From assembly GCA_023265625.1 (NCBI GenBank), contig JAHFST010000008.1, positions 1 to 64,000 on the forward strand: a stretch of DNA of 64,000 nucleotides, given 5' to 3'. The stretch comes from Deltaproteobacteria bacterium. Its GTDB lineage: Bacteria; UBA10199; JACPAL01; JAHFST01. The notes under the pieces are model-generated. The model was not told the DNA's origin. It did no database searches and was given only the letters and a program-made list of their open reading frames with translations. Within the stretch, counting starts at the first letter, position 1; every line of letters begins with the position of its first letter. Of the stretch, positions 16,584 through 25,817 are shown in pieces. The translations under genes were made by a program, and so were the position numbers.

Positions 16584-16657
16584 CTGTAGGGGCAGACCCA
16601 TGTGTCTGCCCCATGTGGTTGCCGTGGATAGGGCGAACACATGGGTTCGCCCCTACA
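16584..16657. repeat. GTAGGGGC-family two-hairpin element before truA
   Basis: CTGTAGGGGC starts the element. A first hairpin has GGGGCAGAC/GTCTGCCCC, then a spacer of about 20 nt, then a second hairpin with GGGCGAAC/GTTCGCCC closing with CTACA. It ends 1 nt before the truA ATG at 16659 and begins 9 nt after the preceding stop, so it is the whole intergenic region. Confidence 0.88.
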
Positions 16658-16658
16658 T

Positions 16659-17465
16659 ATGCCGCGAAACATCAAATTAACCATCGCCTACGACGGCACC
16701 CGTTACGCCGGTTGGCAGATCCAGCCGGGCAAGGAGACCATCCAAGGGATCCTGACCCGTATCCTGGAAAAAATTTTACAACACAAAGTGACCCTAATCG
16801 GCGCCTCGCGAACGGATGCCGGGGTCCATGCCCTGGGCCAGGTGGCCCATTTTCACACCGAGAGTTCTATCACGGGTTTCAAGTTACTCGGTGCCCTAAA
16901 CGGCCTCTTACCCGAGGATATTGCAGTTCAAGCTGTGCAAGAAGTTGCGCCACAGTTCCATGCACGAAAGTTGGCTAAGAAGAAGACCTATCGTTATCTG
17001 ATTTTGAATAGCGCCATTCGAAACCCCCTGTGGATAACCCGTGCCAGGCACGCGGGTAACCCTCTGAAAATTAAGGAAATGAGACAGGGGGCGCGGTGTT
17101 TGGTGGGGCGGCATGATTTTCGGGCCTTTCAGGGCCGCAAGGCGGCGACGAAGACCTCGGTGCGGACGATTGAATCCATCGTCATCGGATCCTGTAGGGG
17201 CGATCCTTGTGATCGCCCAGGTGCGGACCGAATGGGGCGAATACAAGATTCGCCCCTACGGACATCAAAAATGATCGGTATCACCATTACCGGTAACGGA
17301 TTTTTGAAACAGATGGTCAGAAATATCGTGGGGTTATTGCTGGAAGTAGGAGAGGGAAGACGTTCCCCATCCGATGTGAAAAAAGTCCTGGCCTCACGCG
17401 ATAGAACACAGGCCGGGGCCTGCGCCCCAGCCTGTGGATTGTATCTGATTCAGGTTGATTATTGA
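16659..17465 (+). CDS. truA: tRNA pseudouridine(38-40) synthase with a 23-residue repeat insertion
   Basis: Isomerises uridines 38-40 in tRNA anticodon arms. Seen: LTIAYDGTRYAGWQIQPG at the N-terminus, GASRTDAGVHALGQ with the catalytic aspartate, RHDFRAFQG and GNGFLKQMVRNIVG. Between VRTIESIVIGS and MIGITITGNGF, where family members have a short loop, there are 23 extra codons from a palindromic repeat (17192-17260). The frame is kept. ATG 16659 gives 268 aa; an in-frame ATG at 16641 lies in the upstream repeat. No clear Shine-Dalgarno. It overlaps the convergent Cys-rich gene by 7 bp. Its place after asd is the usual deltaproteobacterial order. Confidence 0.93.
   Translation: MPRNIKLTIAYDGTRYAGWQIQPGKETIQGILTRILEKILQHKVTLIGASRTDAGVHALGQVAHFHTESSITGFKLLGALNGLLPEDIAVQAVQEVAPQFHARKLAKKKTYRYLILNSAIRNPLWITRARHAGNPLKIKEMRQGARCLVGRHDFRAFQGRKAATKTSVRTIESIVIGSCRGDPCDRPGADRMGRIQDSPLRTSKMIGITITGNGFLKQMVRNIVGLLLEVGEGRRSPSDVKKVLASRDRTQAGACAPACGLYLIQVDY
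17192..17260. repeat. GTAGGGGC-family element inserted in frame in truA
   Basis: 69 bp or 23 codons. The 5' hairpin GGGGCGATC/GATCGCCC and the 3' hairpin GGGGCGAAT/ATTCGCCCC are separated by about 15 nt, with outer ends CTGTAGGGG and CCCCTACG. It encodes CRGDPCDRPGADR and onward, a peptide with no similarity to TruA. Confidence 0.9.
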
Positions 17466-19783
17466 CCGCACGTTGGCATGCCGTAGAGTATCTGTTCGTC
17501 GCTGGTTCCGTCGTAGTAGGTGGCCGCTAAGACACAGAAAGAGGTTTGCTTTTTTGGATCTTTGATGGATCCATTAAACTGGATCGTCGTGTCTGCTGCG
17601 CTATAGGGCGTAGAGGCGGCTGATACAGGTGTGAATTTTCCAGTCGTGACGGGTATGGGTTTTTTGCCGTAATCTGAATAACAATATGGGGCAACCTTTT
17701 TGACATGTTTGGTGGCAAATTTGAGGGTATAGTCGAGGCCATCAAAGACGGTTGTGTCCGAGTCATCCGTGCAGTGGTTTTTACACCAAGCGTAGGATAT
17801 ACCAAGTGAAAATACGCACCCCACCCCGCAACTGCACTCATCACAAGTTCCATCAAAGTGATCCACATGGGTCTTGCATTGATGATTGTCCACCACAGCG
17901 GTAAATTTCCCCTGATAGCTTAGATCTTGATCCACGGTTACGGTTGATAAGGCTTTTCCATCCAAGCCATGCCCTGATAGGGTGTAATCGTAGCAATTGT
18001 AATTCCGTGGCACGACCACAAGTCCCCCAAAGGGTATTCCATCTGACGTAACACTCGCCTCTTGCCCCGACAGTGTCTTGGTAGAGGGACAGCTAGAGTC
18101 AGCGGCGACCACCAGATCTTTCACCCAAGGGACCGAGATATTTTTATTTTTATAGGTAATGGAACTATCGGAGTCCTCGCCCCATTGGCCCTGGTTGTTG
18201 ACCTCCAATTGGCGCTCCACGGAGTACTTGAGTGTGATATCGCCTTGTAAGTCCTTGATCGTGTTAAATGGCTGTGGGTCCTTCACTCCGGCAACGGAGC
18301 CTCCCACAAAATTGAGTTTGAACGCCGGCGCGGTGAGTTTAAGTTCGTCCTTTTTTTCCACCCAATCCAGGATGTTGACCCCATTGGCGTGGCAGCCTAT
18401 GGTTTGAGTCTCCTGCATCGGGCAAAAATAAGATTCCTTGAGCTGCGTTCCGCTCACAGAGCTGCTGGTCTTGGCGCAGCCGTTAGCTCCCGCGCTATAA
18501 ATTGAATAATCACCGACCGTGGCCGTCAGATTGAACCCCATTTTTTCGGTATCAATAGTTACATCACAATGAATCTCAGGGGGACTGGGATCGATAATCT
18601 TTTCGACCACCCTCCAGCCGTCTTTTTGGAGCACGGCGAGATGCAGCTTGGGGTAATTTTTTGGATCATTGGGCAAAGGTAGAAAGGGAAAGAATTGGGT
18701 GTAGACCGACTGGGTGCTACCGGTCTTCTTGCCGGCCGACGCCGGGACATCCACACGCCAATTATTTTCTCCATCATAGGTTTCACCCGCGACGTAATCC
18801 ACATAGACGAAACCAGAGAAGTCAAAGGGGTCCTTCTTTTTTAAGTTGTAACTCGATTGATAGCAGTTGCTCTTTTGGTCATCACAAGGGGCCACTTTTT
18901 GATCGGCAATGGGCTGCCATTTTGTGCTTTCCTGATCAGGATCCTTGTCCCATTGGGGCTTAATCAGGAGGGCATTCGCTTTATTCCAAGGGAGCAAGGG
19001 CCCCCAGAGATGGGCCTTGGTGGCGCAAGGGGCCTGGTAGGTGATTTTGAGGTAGTGAAAAGTGTTGACGCTGTGCACTTCGACCTCGAGGGTGGGATCG
19101 CAAGATTGATCGAGACGCGCGAGGTTGATCGTATCGATGCCACGCTTGTTACTGATTTCAGTCATCGATGGATTACGGTTCGGGTCAAAGGCCCTATTGT
19201 TGGAATAGCCGGATTGGACACATTTCCAATCAAAGGGATTGCGGCACTGGGTATTTTTAGCCACGCACTGCCAATTTTTGCACACCATCCCCGAGGCGCA
19301 TAAGGGATCGTTCATGTCGCAATAGGCTGGGGAGTTGTCTTCGGTGGCCGGTGGCGTGGTATTGACCGGCACACATTGACCAGCCTGGCACTGCTCATTG
19401 GATTTACAGGTGGATGAGCCGCATTTATTTGGGGTGGGGGTAGCGACGCATTGGTTGTTGGCGCAAATCTTGCCACTGGACTGACAATCGTTATCTTGGA
19501 TGCAAATGACACACTGTCCTAGGTAGCATTTGTTGGTTCCACATTCACTGTCTTTCGTACACCCCCCGCTGGCCTCAGGGCATTTTTTGATACAGACCCC
19601 CGTACCAGTACCCTTTGGTGTTTTACAGGTCGACTCGGACTGGCAACTTAGACTCGCATTGTTAGTGCAGCAGAGATCAGTGCCCGGGCAACTTCCCTTA
19701 CAGGCATTGGGATCGGCATGGAGGGGCCTGAAAAGCACTAGGCTGATCAACAGAAAAAAAGCTAGGGCAAGTGTGTTTTTCAT
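17459..19783 (-). CDS. Cys-rich secreted protein, paralogue 1 (Dickkopf-like N-terminus)
   Basis: 774 aa from ATG 19783; AGGAG upstream. A signal peptide (MKNTLALAFFLLISLVLFR, then PLHA) precedes about 165 residues of closely spaced cysteines with repeated short units such as DSECGTNKCYLGQCV and CKSNEQCQAGQCV, resembling Dickkopf N-terminal or EB-type disulfide modules. The rest is beta-rich with a core shared by all three paralogues (LEVEVHS...LKITYQAPCATKAHLWGP, then DGWRVVEKIIDPSPPEIHC) and a C-terminal cysteine cluster (CDECSCGVGC). It is shorter than paralogues 2 and 3, with fewer Cys repeats. Likely exported and disulfide-bonded; function unknown. Confidence 0.72.
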   Translation of the reverse strand: MKNTLALAFFLLISLVLFRPLHADPNACKGSCPGTDLCCTNNASLSCQSESTCKTPKGTGTGVCIKKCPEASGGCTKDSECGTNKCYLGQCVICIQDNDCQSSGKICANNQCVATPTPNKCGSSTCKSNEQCQAGQCVPVNTTPPATEDNSPAYCDMNDPLCASGMVCKNWQCVAKNTQCRNPFDWKCVQSGYSNNRAFDPNRNPSMTEISNKRGIDTINLARLDQSCDPTLEVEVHSVNTFHYLKITYQAPCATKAHLWGPLLPWNKANALLIKPQWDKDPDQESTKWQPIADQKVAPCDDQKSNCYQSSYNLKKKDPFDFSGFVYVDYVAGETYDGENNWRVDVPASAGKKTGSTQSVYTQFFPFLPLPNDPKNYPKLHLAVLQKDGWRVVEKIIDPSPPEIHCDVTIDTEKMGFNLTATVGDYSIYSAGANGCAKTSSSVSGTQLKESYFCPMQETQTIGCHANGVNILDWVEKKDELKLTAPAFKLNFVGGSVAGVKDPQPFNTIKDLQGDITLKYSVERQLEVNNQGQWGEDSDSSITYKNKNISVPWVKDLVVAADSSCPSTKTLSGQEASVTSDGIPFGGLVVVPRNYNCYDYTLSGHGLDGKALSTVTVDQDLSYQGKFTAVVDNHQCKTHVDHFDGTCDECSCGVGCVFSLGISYAWCKNHCTDDSDTTVFDGLDYTLKFATKHVKKVAPYCYSDYGKKPIPVTTGKFTPVSAASTPYSAADTTIQFNGSIKDPKKQTSFCVLAATYYDGTSDEQILYGMPTCGQ
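19556..19672. repeat. 117-bp tract identical to 25522-25638
   Basis: This part of the paralogue 1 Cys-rich coding region is base-for-base identical to the same region of paralogue 3, while flanking DNA and paralogue 2 differ at many sites. That pattern fits recent gene conversion or recombination. Confidence 0.85.
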
Positions 19784-20065
19784 AAGGTTAATAGCTCCTG
19801 GTAATGTTGTTACCTGGCTATGAATAAGCAAGACTGATGCCAGAAATGAGATTTGTAACCTACTGTATTTATTTATATTATTTGATAGTTACGTTGCGGT
19901 GTGGGGTCTAAACTCATCAAAATGGCAACCACTAAATAGGTGGTCTGGTGAAAGTGATGGATCATGTCAAATTTCACGTCCACAGCGGTTCGGTTCGATC
20001 GAGGCAATCCCCTGGTGGGAGATAACGGAACGGCTGAAAGATTTATTTTAGAATGGGTTCTGCTT
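19784..20065. other. 282-bp gap with remnants of duplication
   Basis: No plausible gene. AACTCATCAAAATGGC at 19911-19926 matches ACTCATCAAAATGGC just upstream of paralogue 2 (22921-22935), so the spacer retains DNA from the tandem duplication. The part near 19860-19890 is AT-rich and may hold a promoter for paralogue 1. The remainder shows nothing clear. Confidence 0.5.
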
Positions 20066-22903
20066 TTAAGGGCATGTTGGTGGCAGGTACTCACTAGGTA
20101 GTGTACCAGAACAACTGTCAGAGTAGGTTACGTTAGGCAATACCAGGCAATCACTCGTGGTTGTGCCATCCTGATAGGTGACTTGTAAGGTACATTTTCG
20201 ATTTCCATCAGCGCCGATGCCATTAAACGTGACAAGCTGTTTCGTCTTGTATGCGGAGAGGGGCATGGGGGGCTCCGAGCTTCCTTTCGAGTTGTAACAG
20301 AAGACCTTTATTTCTTTGGCATGTTGGGAGGTTGAGTTGAGTTGGTAAGTTGGTTTTTGCAGTTCGGTGAAAGTTTTATGAGACCAATGGCACCATCCAC
20401 CAATATCACACATCCAATCTCCCACACAGTTACAAGTGGCTTTCCCCTCATAGGTTGTGCAGCCTATGACCGGAGCAGGTATCGGTTCCTCTACCTTAAA
20501 AGAGAACGGATAATCCATCATCAGAATTGGAGACTCATAGAGCGCCGAATCAGTTGGTGGTGGTGACATCGCTGTGATGCTTTTTCCCAGCTTTTCTTGG
20601 AGCTGTTGTGGCGTGCTGTCCTGTAGTCCCGACAGGGAAAATCCCCAGGCCCTTATCTGGTAGCGGTAGGACTGATAGTTTCTCGGCACTTTAGCAAAGC
20701 CTGGACTGGTGGGGCTAGCGGCCTTGATTTGCTCGAAGGGGATCGGAAAACTCCCGCCGCTCAGGATGGTTTCAGGATACTCACTGCAATTACCAGTTAA
20801 ACAGTGCCTCCGACCGGTATTAATTCTGACTTGTTGAAGATAAGGGAGAACGATGTCGGCATTGGGAATATTGAAAAATGGACTTGTGAACTGGACCTGG
20901 TTTCCTCCCAAAGTGATTTTTGTCTCATCCCCCCAAACCCCCAGATTATTGACCTGCAGATTACGTTTGATGCCATATTTGAGGGCCACTTCGGTGCAGG
21001 CATTGAGGATGGTGTCTTTATTATTCGTACTGCTTTGGTCGATGTTGCCGTCTTTAAATTGGGTGCAGGTCCCATCGCTGGAGGGAATGGCGGCCTTGTA
21101 AAACTCCAAGTCTAGTTTTGGTTTGGTGAGTTTGAGTTCCCTTTTAATGTTGGCAATGTCTTCCTGATTGAACCCAACGGACCCACAGCCGATGGTCTGG
21201 GCCTCTTGCAGGAGAAGATAAGGGCATTGATAGGTCTCCTCCCAATGAGTCCCCACGATGTTAGATGGGTCGAGTGCCTTGGTGCACCAAGTGTTGACCG
21301 GAAGATCGACATACGTGGCGATATTTTTCATGGTTTGTAGGGTGAGGTAATGAGCCGAGGCATTCTGGGAGGCGAGCCTGATCTGATAACCCTGTATCGC
21401 CGGGTCTAATGTGACCTGACAGGCGATGGAGGGGGGCGGAGGGATGACCGCTTTTTCGATCAACTTCCAGCCATCCTTCTGGAGCAGGGCCAGACGGATG
21501 CGTGGTGTTAGGCCTGGGTTGTTTGGGGCAGAGCTCTCGGGGCTAAAGGGGGCAAAGAGGGCATAGACGGTTTTTTCCTGGCTGGAGTTCTTTTCTCCCT
21601 CATCCGCCGTGGCCTCCACGCGCCAGTTGGCTAAAATTTGATCCTTAGTCAAGAGGTTGGCAGGGTTATGGTTTTTTGTTGGATCTAAGCTTTGATAGGC
21701 TTGGCTCAAGTCGTATCCGAAGGCATCCGGTTGAGCCGTTTTGTATCCGTAACAGTTGTTCGCTTTAGGCGAGCATTGTTGGGAGGGGACTTTTTGATCG
21801 GCTTGCCATTTGGTGCCTGATTTTTCCGGGTCGATGTTTTCTTTTTGGGTTTTTATGAGGATATTTTTTTGGGCATCAAACAAAATAAACGGGCCCCAGA
21901 GGTGGGCGAGTGAGGCACAAGGGGCCTGATAGGTGATCTTGAGCCAGGGCACGTCCCTGTTATTGTAAGAGAGTGGGGTCTTGCCGATCGTGACCTCCAA
22001 TTCCGGATCGCATGGCTGGTCACCCCTGCCATTATCGCGCTCACGATAAACACGTAAATCTTGTAGGATCAGCTTGTCCCTATCGGACGATTCGTAGCGC
22101 GAGTCTTGTTTCGGGGCCATTTTTATTTCCTTGCCCAATAGGTCTTTCAAGTTGCCAAGGCCTCCAGGTTTTGGAGAACTTTTAGGGTTGATACACTTCC
22201 AATCTTGACAGACCTTTCCTCCCGGGCAGGTGTTTTGGCCCATGTCGCAGAAAGTGGAAGTGTTACCGGGTGTATTTGGGTTGGTCGCCACACATTGTCC
22301 CCCCTGACATGACTCGCCGGCTTTGCAGCCCGAAGGATCGCAGCTATTGGGGTCATCGACACACTGTCCTGCCTGGCAGAGCAGGCCTGCGGCACAAGGG
22401 TATTGATCAGAGCAGTGCAGGCACTGGTTGCCGATACAGTGGAGACCCTTGACAGGGCAATCAGATTCTTGGGAGCATTCCTTTTGTGCGACACAGCCAT
22501 TGTTGATGCAGAGGTAATTCGGGGCACAACCTGGGGTGCAGGTGTTTGGATCATCGATGCATTGGTTGTTGACACAGACGGTACCAGCCGCCTGGCAATC
22601 GCTGTTAGCGGTACAGATGACGCATTCTCCTTGGTAGCATTTATTGGTGCCATTACATTCACTGTCTTGCGTACAACCTCCACTGGCATCAGGGCATTTT
22701 TTGAGACAGACCCCTGTATTCAAACCCTTTGGTGTTTTGCAGGTTTCTTCGGTCTGGCAACTCAGACCCGTATTGTTAGTGCAGCAGAGATCAGTCCCTG
22801 GACAACTGCCCTTACAGGCATTGGGATCAATATCGGCATGGAGGGGCCTGAAAAGTAGTAAGCTGATCAACAGAAAAAAGGCTAGGACAAGTGTGTTTTT
22901 CAT
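20066..22903 (-). CDS. Cys-rich secreted protein, paralogue 2 (Dickkopf-like N-terminus)
   Basis: 945 aa from ATG 22903 with AGGAG upstream. The signal peptide (MKNTLVLAFFLLISLLLFR, PLHA) is nearly the same as in paralogue 1. The Cys-rich region runs to about residue 238 with repeats such as DSECNGTNKCYQGECV, NYLCINNGCV and ESDCPVKGLHCIGNQC. The beta-rich body has the shared blocks LEVTIGKTPLSYNNRD, APCASLAHLWGPFILFD and DGWKLIEKAVIPPPPSIAC, then a C-terminal block CNCVGDWMCDIGGWC and a final C-rich end. It starts 42 nt after the paralogue 3 stop. No enzymatic motif is recognised; probably a surface or secreted structural/binding protein. Confidence 0.72.
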   Translation of the reverse strand: MKNTLVLAFFLLISLLLFRPLHADIDPNACKGSCPGTDLCCTNNTGLSCQTEETCKTPKGLNTGVCLKKCPDASGGCTQDSECNGTNKCYQGECVICTANSDCQAAGTVCVNNQCIDDPNTCTPGCAPNYLCINNGCVAQKECSQESDCPVKGLHCIGNQCLHCSDQYPCAAGLLCQAGQCVDDPNSCDPSGCKAGESCQGGQCVATNPNTPGNTSTFCDMGQNTCPGGKVCQDWKCINPKSSPKPGGLGNLKDLLGKEIKMAPKQDSRYESSDRDKLILQDLRVYRERDNGRGDQPCDPELEVTIGKTPLSYNNRDVPWLKITYQAPCASLAHLWGPFILFDAQKNILIKTQKENIDPEKSGTKWQADQKVPSQQCSPKANNCYGYKTAQPDAFGYDLSQAYQSLDPTKNHNPANLLTKDQILANWRVEATADEGEKNSSQEKTVYALFAPFSPESSAPNNPGLTPRIRLALLQKDGWKLIEKAVIPPPPSIACQVTLDPAIQGYQIRLASQNASAHYLTLQTMKNIATYVDLPVNTWCTKALDPSNIVGTHWEETYQCPYLLLQEAQTIGCGSVGFNQEDIANIKRELKLTKPKLDLEFYKAAIPSSDGTCTQFKDGNIDQSSTNNKDTILNACTEVALKYGIKRNLQVNNLGVWGDETKITLGGNQVQFTSPFFNIPNADIVLPYLQQVRINTGRRHCLTGNCSEYPETILSGGSFPIPFEQIKAASPTSPGFAKVPRNYQSYRYQIRAWGFSLSGLQDSTPQQLQEKLGKSITAMSPPPTDSALYESPILMMDYPFSFKVEEPIPAPVIGCTTYEGKATCNCVGDWMCDIGGWCHWSHKTFTELQKPTYQLNSTSQHAKEIKVFCYNSKGSSEPPMPLSAYKTKQLVTFNGIGADGNRKCTLQVTYQDGTTTSDCLVLPNVTYSDSCSGTLPSEYLPPTCP

Positions 22904-22944
22904 AAGGCGAATAGCTCCTGACTCATCAAAATGGCGACCATGTT

Positions 22945-25773
22945 TTAAGGACAAGTCGGTGGTTGGCTCCCACTAGGAATTGGAATACCAGAACAACTGG
23001 CAGAGTAGGTTGCGTTAGGCAATATCAGACAATCACTCATGGTTGAGTCATCCTGATAGGTGACTTGTAAGGTACATTTTTGATTTCCATCAGCGCCGGT
23101 GCCGTTAAACGTGACAATCTGTTCCGTCTTGTATGCGGAGAGAGGCATGGGGGGCGCTGAGGTTCCTTTCGAGTTGTAACAGAAGGCTTTTATTTCTTTG
23201 GCATGTTTGGAGGTTGTCTTGAGTTGGTAAGTTGGATTTTGTTGTTCGATGATTTTCGGGTGAGTCCAACCACCGCACCCTCCAGCGTCACATATCCAAT
23301 CCCAACAGGTACAAAAAGCAGCCCCCTCAGACGTTTTACAGTCAACTACCGGAGGACTTGTTACCTCTGCCTTGAAAGAGAACGGATAATCCATCGTTTT
23401 GATCCCCGATAGATAATGATATCCAGTAACGGTCTCAGCGAATTTGGGATTGGATTGGGATATCTGTCCCCATAGTTTTGCGGGGTCTTGTTCCACTAAC
23501 AGTGAGGGGGTGAGGGGAAAGTCCCAAGCCTGGAGCTGGTAACGATAGGCCTGGTAACTGTGCGGGACAATGACTAGTCCCGGATTGGTCGAGCCAGTCT
23601 TGGACAACTGTTCCAGGGTCAAGGAGATTTTTGGTCCACCAAAGTAAGTATTGGTTGTGTCGTAATGACGTTTTCCGGTTCGGATAGCAGCCGCCAGGAC
23701 ATAGGGGAGTGAGACACCGTTTGTTTGAATGTTCAAGTAAGGGTTCTTGAATTCTTTGTCCTGCAGATTAATTTTGAGACTCTCGTCTCCCCAAGCCCCA
23801 AGATTCTTGACCTCGAGTCCTCGTTTGACGGTGTAGTTGAAGGCCACCTCAGTACAGGCATCGAGGGTGGTGGATTCGATACCCGTGCTGTTCTGTTCAA
23901 TGTTGCCGTCTTTAAATTGGGTACAGGTTCCATCAGAGGAGGGGTTGGCGGCCTTATAAAACTCCAGGCTCAACTCTGGCTTGGTGAGCTTGAGCTCTCT
24001 TTTGATATTGGCGAAGTTTTCTAGGTTCAATCCGGTGGCCCCGCAACCGATGGTTTGGGCGGCCTGGAGCAGGAGGTTTGGGCAGGTGTAGGTTTCTTCC
24101 CAGTGGGTCCCTGAGATGTGCCCCTTATCGAGCTCCTTGGTACACCATGTGCTGACTGGGAGATCGACATACGTGACGACATTTTTTGTGGTTTGGAGGG
24201 TGAGGTAATGACTGGAAGAATCTTGGGCGGCGAAGTGCACCACATAACCACGGCTGGCCAGATCAGGAATTACCTCACAGGCGACGGCTGGCGGTGGGGG
24301 GACAATGGATTTTTCCACCATCTTCCAGCCGTCATTTTGCAGGACGGCCAAGCGAATCCTGGGGGTCCTGCCTGGGTCATTGATGTCGGGGGTCTTGGGG
24401 CTAAAAGGGGCAAAGAGGGCATAGACGGTTTTTGTTTGGTTAGGGGTCTTGTCCCCTGCATCTGCCGGAACATCAACACGCCGATTGGCAAAGATGTCAT
24501 CTTTAGTGAAGGCCTTGCCCTGTTCCGCGGTTTCCGCGTAGTGATAGACACTGGAAAAATCATAGCCGAAGGCATCCGGTTTGGCGGTTTTGTAGCCGTA
24601 GCAGTTGTCGCCTTTGAGGCTGCAGGGTTGGGACGACGGGTTGGTTTGATCGGCCTGCCATTTGGTGCCTATGGTGCCTAATTTTTCAGGATCGGGGTTT
24701 TGTTGAGGTTTCATCAGGATATTTTTTTGTTCATCGAACAGGATGAACGGACCCCAGAGATGGGCACGAGAGGCACAGGGGGCCTGGTAGCTGATCTTGA
24801 GCCAGAGGAGATTTTTATTGTCGTAGGAGAGTGGGGTTTCACCGATGGAAATAGTTAGCTCAGGATCACACGAGGATTGGTGGCCCGTCCTGGCATTGAC
24901 CCTGACATTGCGAAGGTCCTCTCGCTGAAAACGCTTGCCCAGGGTATCGGTCCATTGCCGCTGAAACATTGGATCTTTTCCAAACCCAAACCGCTTCCAA
25001 TCTCCTGGCCCAGGGTTGCCATTTTTCTTGGCGACGCATTGCCAATTGTCACAGACCATCCCAGCCGGGCATTGGTTGTTACCCATGTCGCAGAAGGTGG
25101 TTGTGCCACCAGGAGTCGTTGGAGTGGTGGTACTGATTGGGACACACTGGCCAGATTGACACTGTTCGTTAGATGTGCAGATTGGTGGATTACAACTGTT
25201 GGGGTCGTCGACGCACTGTCCTCCCTGGCAGAGAAACCCTGAGGCACAGGGGTATTGATCGGAGCAAAGCAGGCATTTGCTACCGATGCAATGGAGGCCC
25301 TTGGAGCTGCAATCAGACTCTTGGGAGCATTCTTTTTGTTCGACACAGGCATTGTTGATGCAGAGATAATTCGCGGGGCAACTTGGGGTGCAAGTGTTCG
25401 GGTCATCGACGCATTGGTTGTTGGAACAAATGGTACCTGCTACTTGGCAGTCGCTGGTTTGGACACAAATGACACACTGTCCTTGGTAGCATTTGTTGGT
25501 TCCATTACATTCACTGTCTTGCGTACACCCCCCGCTGGCCTCAGGGCATTTTTTGATACAGACCCCCGTACCAGTACCCTTTGGTGTTTTACAGGTCGAC
25601 TCGGACTGGCAACTTAGACTCGCATTGTTAGTGCAGCAAAGATCCGTGCCCGGGCAACTGCCCTTGCAGGCATTGGGATCAATGGTGGCATGGAGGTCAC
25701 CCTGAGAGAGGATCAGACTGAACAGGATAAAAAAGTGAAAATACCAGTGACGTTTGGCCACGCAACTCTCCAT
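22945..25773 (-). CDS. Cys-rich secreted protein, paralogue 3 (Dickkopf-like N-terminus)
   Basis: 942 aa if started at ATG 25773; an ATG six codons upstream (25791) is also possible. The N-terminus is basic then hydrophobic (WYFHFFILFSLILSQGDLHA), a signal peptide unlike the other two. Cys-rich repeats extend to about residue 251. The rest aligns by eye throughout with paralogue 2 (SIGETPLSYDNKN, APCASRAHLWGPFILFD, DGWKMVEKSIVPPPPAVAC, ending SQPPTCP). It follows the RTX gene by 44 bp and so is probably in the same operon. Function unknown; the family may be taxonomically restricted. Confidence 0.72.
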   Translation of the reverse strand: MESCVAKRHWYFHFFILFSLILSQGDLHATIDPNACKGSCPGTDLCCTNNASLSCQSESTCKTPKGTGTGVCIKKCPEASGGCTQDSECNGTNKCYQGQCVICVQTSDCQVAGTICSNNQCVDDPNTCTPSCPANYLCINNACVEQKECSQESDCSSKGLHCIGSKCLLCSDQYPCASGFLCQGGQCVDDPNSCNPPICTSNEQCQSGQCVPISTTTPTTPGGTTTFCDMGNNQCPAGMVCDNWQCVAKKNGNPGPGDWKRFGFGKDPMFQRQWTDTLGKRFQREDLRNVRVNARTGHQSSCDPELTISIGETPLSYDNKNLLWLKISYQAPCASRAHLWGPFILFDEQKNILMKPQQNPDPEKLGTIGTKWQADQTNPSSQPCSLKGDNCYGYKTAKPDAFGYDFSSVYHYAETAEQGKAFTKDDIFANRRVDVPADAGDKTPNQTKTVYALFAPFSPKTPDINDPGRTPRIRLAVLQNDGWKMVEKSIVPPPPAVACEVIPDLASRGYVVHFAAQDSSSHYLTLQTTKNVVTYVDLPVSTWCTKELDKGHISGTHWEETYTCPNLLLQAAQTIGCGATGLNLENFANIKRELKLTKPELSLEFYKAANPSSDGTCTQFKDGNIEQNSTGIESTTLDACTEVAFNYTVKRGLEVKNLGAWGDESLKINLQDKEFKNPYLNIQTNGVSLPYVLAAAIRTGKRHYDTTNTYFGGPKISLTLEQLSKTGSTNPGLVIVPHSYQAYRYQLQAWDFPLTPSLLVEQDPAKLWGQISQSNPKFAETVTGYHYLSGIKTMDYPFSFKAEVTSPPVVDCKTSEGAAFCTCWDWICDAGGCGGWTHPKIIEQQNPTYQLKTTSKHAKEIKAFCYNSKGTSAPPMPLSAYKTEQIVTFNGTGADGNQKCTLQVTYQDDSTMSDCLILPNATYSASCSGIPIPSGSQPPTCP
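25522..25638. repeat. 117-bp tract identical to 19556-19672
   Basis: Partner of the tract in paralogue 1. It codes for the second group of cysteines after the signal peptide. The neighbouring bases diverge on both sides, so identity is local. Confidence 0.85.
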
Positions 25774-25817
25774 TCCTGGTAAGTTTAGCATAGAAAATTT
25801 AACTCTCAAATGGTGAT

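Noticed and set aside
16580-16978. 132-aa open frame starting in the repeat before truA
   Set aside because: It reads repeat DNA and then truA out of frame, with no protein-like features.
19310-25700. CRISPR-like array, because short units recur in the Cys-rich genes
   Set aside because: The units are coding repeats of variable length and sequence built around cysteines, without identical repeats and regular spacers.
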